Assembly: GCA_002293295.1 (NCBI GenBank) | Contig: DBCY01000072.1 | Location: 7,806-23,822, forward strand | Direction of reading: 5' to 3' | Source of the DNA: Ruminococcus sp. UBA946 | Lineage (GTDB): Bacteria; Bacillota; Clostridia; Oscillospirales; Ruminococcaceae | DNA: 16,017 nt | Shown: piece after piece, positions 8,069-13,224 of the stretch | Numbering within the stretch: the stretch's first letter is position 1 | How the letters are laid out: each line of letters starts with the position of its first letter | The notes under the pieces: model-generated | The model's input: only the letters and a program-made list of their open reading frames with translations | What the model was told of the DNA's origin: nothing | Databases searched by the model: none | Program-made: the position numbers and the translations under genes

Positions 8069-8178
8069 TTCATCAGCCACCCCGCAATCTTTACGGTTAA
8101 ATAAATAAAACTGACCACCCCGACGGTAATAAATATATAAACATACAAATCCTCTATCGTTGGTTTTTTTAATTTCAT
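8065..8178 (-). CDS. 37-aa single-span membrane peptide between TrbL and PrgI
   Basis: Short gene supported by an excellent AGGAGG site 5 nt before ATG 8178 and by ATGA overlap with the PrgI start. The peptide has a basic N-terminus (MKLKKPTIEDLY), one hydrophobic span (residues 12-35, roughly VYIFITVGVVSFIYLTV) and a short basic end. I do not recognise a family. The position between the channel protein and PrgI, with tight spacing, suggests a small subunit of the transfer complex; this is inference. Confidence 0.7.
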   Translation of the reverse strand: MKLKKPTIEDLYVYIFITVGVVSFIYLTVKIAGWLMK

Positions 8179-8183
8179 CTTTT

Positions 8184-8204
8184 CCTCCTAACTACTAACA
8201 ACTA
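8184..8204 (-). repeat. Three 7-nt units ending in the ribosome binding site of the 37-aa gene
   Basis: Read on the minus strand, three consecutive units TAGTTGT, TAGTAGT and TAGGAGG fill this stretch. The last unit holds the AGGAGG ribosome binding site. Each unit begins with TAG, so the three units place a stop in all three frames just before the next gene. Confidence 0.55.
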
Positions 8205-8215
8205 TTTTCTGACAG

Positions 8216-9010
8216 CTATATGCCAACCGCCTGCCTTGCCCACTGACCGCTTTTTACTACTCCTAATGCAAGCGACAGCGCGGTAATTGTTATCCCCATC
8301 GTACTTGTCCCTCCGAGCATTTCGGCAATCTGTGAAAACGCGTAGAACATCACGATTACCACCAGACCCTGCAAGCATACCGCCGCATAGCTTTTCACAA
8401 ACGACTTCGCGCTGTCATGCCACCCCTCGGCGGCGACAGTTGAAAGCGGAATGGGGGAAATCACAGTGTATACGATAATCTCAAACAGCCTTCCTATAAG
8501 CACAAGGCTGATTACCCAGCAGGCGCCCATCAGAATCAGGAACGTCGGGATTGTTTCAAGGTATTTTACAAGGTAATTCAGACCCAAGAACCCCTTGTCG
8601 TCCGGCTGTGCAAGAATTGCGTCCGTCCCGAACGACGACATGAAGCCGTAATTCGTTTCACCGAGCGCCGAGGTAACGGAAGTGAATCCGTTAAAGATAA
8701 TTCCCATCAGCCCCCTCGCGTTCTGGACAATCACCTTTGCGATGATAAACCGGAAGAACAGCTTGAATACGTGTTCGTAGCTCTGTATTTTAAGAAGCAT
8801 GGCGTCGTTGCAAAGCTGTATGGCAAAAAACATGCTGACCAGAACAAGCGCCACTCCCTCAACCGCCGTCATTGCCGTATCTATAACGGTTACGGAACTC
8901 TCAAAAGGCGAAATGCCAAGCGCCTGCACCGAGTTTTCAAACGCGTAATTAACCATTGCAAGCCAGTCTGAAATCCACCCCTCCACGGTGTCCCATTTTA
9001 TTAACTCCAA
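8216..9010 (-). CDS. VirB6/TrbL-like conjugation channel protein (264 aa)
   Basis: Polytopic inner-membrane protein of the mating channel. About five hydrophobic segments are visible, including VALVLVSMFFAIQL, FLILMGACWVISLVLIG and LVVIVMFYAFSQ. Between them is the characteristic SPIPLSTVAAEGWHDSAKSFVKSYAA region found in TrbL-like proteins of Tn1549/CTn-type elements. The start is uncertain: TTG 9010 (reading MELIKWDTVEGW) has AAAGGA 8 nt upstream and is preferred. The only upstream ATG (9070) has no ribosome binding site and would give an N-terminus translated from the repeat arm (KLHTPHSKLHT). This is the first conjugation gene in the window; the coupling protein and Maff2-type gene normally upstream are absent, and a chromosomal-type gene follows on the other strand. 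No convincing minus-strand promoter is visible, so expression is doubtful. Confidence 0.85.
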   Translation of the reverse strand: MELIKWDTVEGWISDWLAMVNYAFENSVQALGISPFESSVTVIDTAMTAVEGVALVLVSMFFAIQLCNDAMLLKIQSYEHVFKLFFRFIIAKVIVQNARGLMGIIFNGFTSVTSALGETNYGFMSSFGTDAILAQPDDKGFLGLNYLVKYLETIPTFLILMGACWVISLVLIGRLFEIIVYTVISPIPLSTVAAEGWHDSAKSFVKSYAAVCLQGLVVIVMFYAFSQIAEMLGGTSTMGITITALSLALGVVKSGQWARQAVGI

Positions 9011-9031
9011 AAAATCAAATCCTTTCTTATC

Positions 9032-9063
9032 AGTGTGGAGTTTGGAGTGTGGAGTGTGGAGTT
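9032..9063. repeat. Single 32-nt heptad arm (element D, left end)
   Basis: Same length, orientation and units as the left arms of elements A, B and C; it differs from the element B left arm only at single bases. It lies 21 nt before the TrbL start on the minus strand and 9 nt before the promoter of the four-helix-bundle gene on the plus strand. Only a weak, degenerate match to a right arm end (9500-9512, 11 of 13 bases) is visible beyond that gene. Confidence 0.85.
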
Positions 9064-9071
9064 TTTGCATA

Positions 9072-9100
9072 TTGACATTTGTTCTTATTAATGCTAATAT
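9072..9100 (+). promoter_or_regulatory. Strong sigma-A type promoter of the four-helix-bundle gene
   Basis: TTGACA at 9072-9077, a 17-nt spacer and TAATAT at 9095-9100, preceded by TG one base upstream (extended -10). Expected transcript start is near 9107, giving a leader of about 17 nt that carries little more than the ribosome binding site. Confidence 0.85.
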
Positions 9101-9110
9101 GGTATAAAAA

Positions 9111-9123
9111 GGAGTGTGAAGTT
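9111..9123 (+). promoter_or_regulatory. Ribosome binding site made of heptad-arm sequence
   Basis: GGAGTGTGAAGTT directly before ATG 9124. The first 12 bases are identical to an internal piece of the element A/B left arm (arm positions 13-24). GGAG serves as the ribosome binding site at 9 nt spacing. Confidence 0.6.
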
Positions 9124-9489
9124 ATGGATAAAGAAAAAACAGTCAAGCACAAGAGCAAAAAGTATGCAATCCGTATTGTTAATCTGTATAAGCATTTATG
9201 CGATGATAAAAAGGAATTTGTATTGTCAAAACAGATTCTCCGCTCAGGCACAAGTATCGGCGCAAATATCGCGGAAAGCGAATGTGCAATCAGCAATAAA
9301 GACTTTCTGAACAAAATATACATTGCCCTTAAAGAATGCGCCGAAACAATTTACTGGCTGGATTTGCTTTTTGAAACAGATTATTTATCCGAAGAAGGCT
9401 ACCTTTCGCTCAGGGCAGACTGCGAGGAAATACGAAAAATGCTGTCATCCACAACCAAGACAATAAAGTCAGCCCAAAACCCCCAATAA
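9124..9489 (+). CDS. Four-helix-bundle protein of the S23 / 23S rRNA intervening-sequence family (121 aa)
   Basis: Small helical protein of the family found inside 23S rRNA intervening sequences and related to the Avd accessory protein of diversity-generating retroelements; the molecular role is not established, though members form pentameric barrels. Family signatures are RSGTSIGANIAESE in the first half and ALKECAETIYWLDLL in the second, with four amphipathic helices expected. Length is normal. ATG 9124 is chosen because it follows GGAG at good spacing and lies just behind a near-consensus promoter; an upstream ATG at 9079 lies inside the promoter. It is divergent from the conjugation block and 137 nt before the ABC importer, with which it may be co-transcribed. 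It stands next to a heptad arm (9032-9063), and its own leader contains arm sequence, suggesting it is part of the repeat system rather than of the importer. Confidence 0.92.
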   Translation: MDKEKTVKHKSKKYAIRIVNLYKHLCDDKKEFVLSKQILRSGTSIGANIAESECAISNKDFLNKIYIALKECAETIYWLDLLFETDYLSEEGYLSLRADCEEIRKMLSSTTKTIKSAQNPQ

Positions 9490-9524
9490 CGCTGTTTTTC
9501 ACCCTCCGCACTAATTAACTCCCC

Positions 9525-9622
9525 GAATTGGGAGCAAAACATCCCGGAAAGGAAATAAATTCGAAAACTTCGTTTTCGAATTGGGAGTTTTGCCTGACGG
9601 CAAAACATCCCTGAAAGGAAAT
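9525..9622 (+). repeat. Duplicated leader with hairpins upstream of the ABC importer
   Basis: GAATTGGGAG followed by CAAAACATCCC and GAAAGGAAAT occurs at 9525-9556 and again in split form at 9578-9587 plus 9601-9622. The second copy has 13 extra bases that complete an 8-bp hairpin (9587-9606, GTTTTGCC/GGCAAAAC). Between the copies lies a perfect 11-bp hairpin (9558-9582). Both copies end with an AAAGGAAA ribosome-binding-like site, and the second serves the lipoprotein gene. Confidence 0.75.
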
Positions 9623-9626
9623 TTAT

Positions 9627-10661
9627 ATGAAAAAAACACTGCTGTGCACTGTTATGTCTTTTATGCTTGCTTTAAGCATAACTTCCTGTACGGACAACTA
9701 TACGTTTGACGGCGGGGAAATAACGACAAAACCCGTGGACGAGCTTATTTATGAAACAGTGCCGATTAATGAAACCGAAGCTTTGACCGGAACCGCGGAA
9801 GAAGATGACATCGACGGCTCTGTAATAATTGACAGAACGGGGAATTTTGTCAGGGTTCCCGATGAAATCAATACTATAGTATCGGCAGCCCCGTCGGTTA
9901 CCGAAATCCTTACCGGCCTCGGGATAAGCGATAAAATTATCGCCGCCGACACCTGGTCGTATGATGTTGAGGGAATTGACCCCGCAATCTGCACCATAGA
10001 TTTCTACACGCTCAATATTGAAGCTCTTGCCGCTTTGAACCCCGATTTAATCATTGTGACCGAGATGTCGACCGCGGGCGCCGAGGACCCGTATGAACAG
10101 CTGAAAACCGCCGGGGCTGAGGTTATTTATGTGCCGACCTCCCAGTCGATAGAAGAAATAAAAAAGGACATTATGTTTATAGCCGAATATACTAAAACCA
10201 CCGAATCCGGAAAAACGCTGGTTTCGGAAATTGAAAGCACGGTAAATGAAATTACGGAAAAAGCCTTGGTTCTCAGCTATTCGCCGAGCGTATATTTTGA
10301 AATGGAAGCCGCCCCGAATCTGTACTCATGCGGAAGCGGAACTTTTATAAACGAAGCAATATCACTGTGCGGCGGAAGGAACATTTATGCCGGAGAAAGC
10401 GGGTGGCTTGCGAATTCCGAGGAATCCGTCATAGCCGCGAACCCTGATGTTATCATTACAAGCGTTATGTATGACGGTTATGACTACAATGAAATCAAAA
10501 CGCGTTCCGGGTGGGAGAATATATCGGCGGTTCAGAACAGCCGCGTGGTACAGGTTGACGCTAATTCCGTAAGCCGTCCCTCCCACAATATAGTCAAAGG
10601 CTTGAAGCAGATTGCAAATGCCGTTCGTCCCGGCGTTTTCCCTGATTATGCACAGGAGTAG
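9627..10661 (+). CDS. ABC importer substrate-binding lipoprotein (BtuF/FecB-like fold)
   Basis: Extracellular binding protein anchored to the membrane outer face. A signal peptide with a hydrophobic core is followed by the lipobox ITSC, with the lipidated Cys at residue 21. An acidic Thr-rich linker leads to the periplasmic-binding domain from about residue 70. It shows VSAAPSVTEILTGLG, ALNPDLIIV and NPDVIITSVMYDG, hallmarks of the family binding iron-siderophores, heme or cobalamin (PF01497 type). 344 residues is normal for it. Start ATG 9627 has AAAGGAAA upstream. The stop codon lies 14 nt inside the permease gene. The ligand cannot be told from sequence: no cobalamin riboswitch or Fur-like box is evident upstream. 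No clear promoter is visible; read-through from 9072 is possible. Confidence 0.92.
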   Translation: MKKTLLCTVMSFMLALSITSCTDNYTFDGGEITTKPVDELIYETVPINETEALTGTAEEDDIDGSVIIDRTGNFVRVPDEINTIVSAAPSVTEILTGLGISDKIIAADTWSYDVEGIDPAICTIDFYTLNIEALAALNPDLIIVTEMSTAGAEDPYEQLKTAGAEVIYVPTSQSIEEIKKDIMFIAEYTKTTESGKTLVSEIESTVNEITEKALVLSYSPSVYFEMEAAPNLYSCGSGTFINEAISLCGGRNIYAGESGWLANSEESVIAANPDVIITSVMYDGYDYNEIKTRSGWENISAVQNSRVVQVDANSVSRPSHNIVKGLKQIANAVRPGVFPDYAQE

Positions 10662-11673
10662 CAGACTGGCGGCAGCAGCAGCCGCTTTGATATTGTCGGC
10701 GTTCGCCGTTATTATTGCCGGAATCGCAATCGGGAGCGTTTATATCCCCCCAGGGCAGTTCCTGGATATTATTGCAAACAAATTTTTCGGCACGCCGCTT
10801 GAAAACGCCGCTGACGGGAACATTTCAAATATAGTGTTTTCCATACGCATACCCAGGTCCTTAATAGCTTTCCTTACGGGAGCCTCATTGTCATGCTGCG
10901 GAGCCGCGGTGCAGTCGGTGCTGAAAAATCCGCTTGCCTCCCCGTTTACGCTGGGGGTCTCAAGCGGGGCTTCCCTCGGCGCGGGACTGGTGATTGCCTC
11001 GGGCGTTGCGTTTATGGGCGGCTTTACGCTTGCCTTTGCAGGGCTTTCGTTCGGAATCGTCACAATGCTTTTCATGGTAGCGTTTTCCTCCGCAATCGAC
11101 AAGTCCATGCAAAGCAGCACGGTTATTCTGACGGGAATGGTGCTTTCCCTGTTTATAAGCTCGGTCGTAACCCTTTTGGCTAACGTCAGAGACGAAAAAT
11201 ACAAACAGATTATGAAATGGCAAACGGGGAGCTTTGCCGGCAGGGGTTATGAATATGTTTTCATTTTATCCGGCGTACTTATAATAAGCTTTATATTTTT
11301 TATGACAAAAACCCGGGAGCTTGACGGAATGTCATTCGGCGACGAACACGCCCAGGCGGTAGGCATCGAATCGAGGAAGACAAAAATCTCAGTGCTTGTC
11401 ATTTCGGCGGTTTTATCGGGAACTGCCGTATCATTCACCGGGGTAATCGGGTTCGTCGACCTTATTTCCCCTCATATCGCACGGCGGCTTTTCGGAGCAA
11501 ACCATAAAATCCTGATTCCCGCGTCGGCTTTTATAGGAGGGATTTTTACCGTAATATGCGATTTGGCTGCCAGAACCGTCATTGCTCCCGGTGAACTGCC
11601 CGTAGGGGTTGTGACCTCAATCATCGGAGCGCCGTTTTTTGCGGCTGTGTTTTTTAAAAGGCATAAAAAATAA
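10648..11673 (+). CDS. FecCD-family ABC importer permease (341 aa)
   Basis: Membrane subunit of the importer, with about ten hydrophobic segments. Family landmarks are GASLSCCGAAVQSVLKNPLA followed by SPFTLGVSSGASLGAG near residues 70-110, and near the C-terminus GVIGFVDLISPHIARRLFG, the cytoplasmic loop that contacts the ATPase, followed by PGELPVGVVTSIIGAPFF. Length is typical. ATG 10648 (MHRSSRLAAA) overlaps the end of the binding-protein gene by 14 nt, implying translational coupling, but has no good ribosome binding site. An AGGAG lies just after it, 7 nt before an in-frame CTG (10666), so initiation there is conceivable. The N-terminal hydrophobic segment would be kept in either case. 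Part of a three-gene operon with the lipoprotein and ATPase. Confidence 0.92.
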   Translation: MHRSSRLAAAAAALILSAFAVIIAGIAIGSVYIPPGQFLDIIANKFFGTPLENAADGNISNIVFSIRIPRSLIAFLTGASLSCCGAAVQSVLKNPLASPFTLGVSSGASLGAGLVIASGVAFMGGFTLAFAGLSFGIVTMLFMVAFSSAIDKSMQSSTVILTGMVLSLFISSVVTLLANVRDEKYKQIMKWQTGSFAGRGYEYVFILSGVLIISFIFFMTKTRELDGMSFGDEHAQAVGIESRKTKISVLVISAVLSGTAVSFTGVIGFVDLISPHIARRLFGANHKILIPASAFIGGIFTVICDLAARTVIAPGELPVGVVTSIIGAPFFAAVFFKRHKK

Positions 11674-11688
11674 AGATTGGAATAAAAA

Positions 11689-12453
11689 ATGCTTGAAATA
11701 ACAAACCTCACCTGCGGATACGGGGGAATAGACATTGTCAAAGACATGTCAGTGTCCGTGAATAACGGGGAAATATTATCGGTAATAGGACCAAACGGCT
11801 GCGGAAAAACCACCCTACTGCGTGCCGCCGCCGGACTCCTGCCGTATAAAAGCGGCTCGGTAAAGATTAACGGCAGGGAACTAATCTCTTTTAAAAGGCG
11901 TTCGCTTGCCTCCGAAATAACAATCCTTTCCCAAGACGGGGTAAACGGCGGATATTCGGGCTATACGGTTTATGAAACCGTTATGCTGGGGCGTTATGCC
12001 CGCCAGGGTCGGGCTTTTTTCAACAAAACCTCGGCGGATGATGTTAATGCTGTCGAAGCCTGCCTGGGACGCACCGGGATTCAGGATTTAAAGGACAGGC
12101 TTATAAACGAGCTTTCGGGAGGACAGCTTCAGCTGGTATTCCTGGCAAGGGCTTTCGCTCAGGAGCCGTCCCTGATTTTACTGGACGAACCGGCGAATCA
12201 CCTTGATTTAAAGCACCAGCTTGTGCTTGCCGGACTTTTATACGACTGGGTCAAAGACGGGAAATCAGTGATAGGGGTTTTCCATGACATTAACCTGGCT
12301 TTGAATATTTCCGACCGTATTATGGTAATGAGCGGCGGCAGGAACGTAATTTGCGGCGATTCCCGAATTGTGAGCCGCTCCGCCGAGCTTTCGGACGTAT
12401 ACGGCTTCGATTTAAGCAGGTATATGAGACAGGCGTTTGCGGTTTGGACGTGA
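11689..12453 (+). CDS. ABC importer ATP-binding protein (FecE/BtuD-like, 254 aa)
   Basis: Cytoplasmic ATPase that drives the importer. All motifs are present: Walker A GPNGCGKTT (about 34-42), Q-loop LSQ (Gln 82), signature LSGGQ (142-146), Walker B LILLDEP (162-168), D-loop ANHLD and switch His 199 in VFHDINLAL. The wording HDINLAL and length match the iron-siderophore/heme/cobalamin class. It starts 15 nt after the permease stop with only a weak ribosome binding site, so it is probably translated in coupling with the permease. The TGA stop (12451-12453) is the first codon of a 49-nt heptad array, so the 3' end of the gene abuts or was cut by a repeat; the C-terminus itself (RYMRQAFAVWT) seems of normal length. 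Confidence 0.93.
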   Translation: MLEITNLTCGYGGIDIVKDMSVSVNNGEILSVIGPNGCGKTTLLRAAAGLLPYKSGSVKINGRELISFKRRSLASEITILSQDGVNGGYSGYTVYETVMLGRYARQGRAFFNKTSADDVNAVEACLGRTGIQDLKDRLINELSGGQLQLVFLARAFAQEPSLILLDEPANHLDLKHQLVLAGLLYDWVKDGKSVIGVFHDINLALNISDRIMVMSGGRNVICGDSRIVSRSAELSDVYGFDLSRYMRQAFAVWT

Positions 12454-12553
12454 GGAAGGAGGAGTGAGGATGAAGGAGTAAGGAATGAGGAATAAGGGGA
12501 TTTTCAGATATGGGGTTCATACCTTACTCCTTATTCCTTACTCCTCATTCCTC
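12451..12553. repeat. Inverted heptad arrays of the TGAGGAA/TAAGGAA type after the ABC operon
   Basis: Seven consecutive 7-nt units run from 12451 to 12499, beginning with the ATPase stop codon and dominated by TGAGGAA, TAAGGAA and TAAGGGG. After a 22-nt loop, an inverted 32-nt array (12522-12553) pairs with about 23 bases of the first with only a few mismatches. It has the same architecture as elements A-C (32-nt arm of 7-nt units) but unrelated sequence. In RNA it would form a long hairpin downstream of the operon; there is no T-tract. Confidence 0.8.
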
Positions 12554-12622
12554 TTTTGCAGGGAACGATGCCCGCAACGTTTCCGTTTCCGATTATAGAT
12601 TTACTTAAAGGAGTTATATGCA

Positions 12623-12997
12623 ATGCTGGGTATTTTATATTTTATTACGCCGTTTGTTTTTCTTTTGCTGCTGGTTATTTTTGCATTATGCATAAGGGAA
12701 GATATACCGGCATGGATGACTGTTAATATCGGCAGGCTTAATGCCGACGATATACGCGCAATGGACAGCGTAAGACGGGCATACTTAAAAAAACAGGTGA
12801 TGCTGCATTTGGGGCTTTCAGTGCTGATAACAGCCGTGATGGCAGTTATATTTTTTATTATAGACTTCAGCAGTACAGCGGGGGTTGTAATATCGATAGT
12901 TTTATGCAATGCGGCAGGAACTGCGGCGGGTCTGTTTGTCGCACTGCCGGTAACTAAAAAGGCGAACCGCATGAAAGACGAAATGAACGGCTGCTAA
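12623..12997 (+). CDS. Small three-span membrane protein, function unknown (124 aa)
   Basis: I do not recognise a family. Three hydrophobic segments are visible: about residues 5-24 (LYFITPFVFLLLLVIFALCI), 62-82 (LGLSVLITAVMAVIFFI) and 87-108 (GVVISIVLCNAAGTAAGLFVAL). They are separated by a charged loop with DIRAMDSVRRAYLKKQ and followed by a basic tail (KKANRMKDEMNGC). Positive residues place the first loop and the tail in the cytoplasm or suggest a simple hairpin arrangement. Start ATG 12623 follows AAGGAG at 9 nt spacing. It follows the heptad hairpin at 12451-12553, so it may be transcribed separately, though I see no convincing promoter in 12554-12606. No link to the importer is evident beyond orientation. 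Confidence 0.75.
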   Translation: MLGILYFITPFVFLLLLVIFALCIREDIPAWMTVNIGRLNADDIRAMDSVRRAYLKKQVMLHLGLSVLITAVMAVIFFIIDFSSTAGVVISIVLCNAAGTAAGLFVALPVTKKANRMKDEMNGC

Positions 12998-13044
12998 GGA
13001 GCTGATTGTTCTGACTGCGCATCCCGGTGAAACAATAATTAAGT

Positions 13045-13066
13045 GGAACGCTGTTCACAGCGTTCC
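13045..13066. repeat. Perfect 9-bp hairpin after the three-span membrane protein gene
   Basis: GGAACGCTG and CAGCGTTCC pair perfectly around a TTCA loop. There is no T-run on either side, so it is not a standard terminator. Confidence 0.7.
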
Positions 13067-13074
13067 CTGAAAAA

Positions 13075-13105
13075 TAGGAATGAGGAGTAAGGAAGAAGGA
13101 ATGAG
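13075..13105. repeat. Heptad array of the GAGGAAT/AAGGAAT type
   Basis: Four 7-nt units and a partial fifth, of the same family and phase as the inverted array at 12522-12553. Confidence 0.75.
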
Positions 13106-13110
13106 TTCCC

Positions 13111-13145
13111 TAACCGATAACTAGTACCTCGTAACAGGTAACTAA
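13111..13145. repeat. Heptad array of the TAACNNN type
   Basis: Five consecutive 7-nt units in perfect phase: TAACCGA, TAACTAG, TACCTCG, TAACAGG and TAACTAA. Only the TAAC start of the unit is conserved. It directly follows, but is unrelated to, the array at 13075-13105. Confidence 0.65.
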
Positions 13146-13169
13146 AAATCATACCGCCGAAGGCGGTAT
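13144..13169 (-). terminator. Intrinsic terminator of the FtsA-like gene
   Basis: On the minus strand an 8-bp GC-rich stem (ATACCGCC/GGCGGTAT) with a TTC loop is followed two bases later by a run of five T (13144-13148). It lies about 55 nt beyond the stop codon at 13225. Confidence 0.6.
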
Positions 13170-13176
13170 ACCTTCA

Positions 13177-13207
13177 TTGTTAATTGTTAATTTTTAATTG
13201 TTAATTG
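13177..13207. repeat. Heptad array of the TTGTTAA type
   Basis: Four 7-nt units (TTGTTAA, one variant TTTTTAA) and a partial unit, lying between the stop of the FtsA-like gene and its probable terminator. Unrelated in sequence to the other arrays. Confidence 0.75.
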
Positions 13208-13224
13208 GCACCGGGTAAGATTAT

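Noticed and set aside
9030..9323. Minus-strand reading frame of 97 codons opposite the four-helix-bundle gene
   Set aside because: It overlaps the well-supported plus-strand gene and promoter, has no ribosome binding site, and its end is translated repeat arm.
9124..9489. Four-helix-bundle gene as the Avd subunit of a diversity-generating retroelement
   Set aside because: No reverse transcriptase, template repeat or variable repeat is present in the window.
9490..9626. Cobalamin riboswitch or Fur-type operator upstream of the importer
   Set aside because: The region is filled by the duplicated leader and hairpins; no B12-box-like or iron-box-like sequence was visible.
12998..13224. Attachment site or origin of the mobile element in the repeat mosaic
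   Set aside because: No integrase or tRNA gene is nearby and the conjugation block lies 4 kb away on the other side of the importer; the arrays are better described as period-7 repeats.
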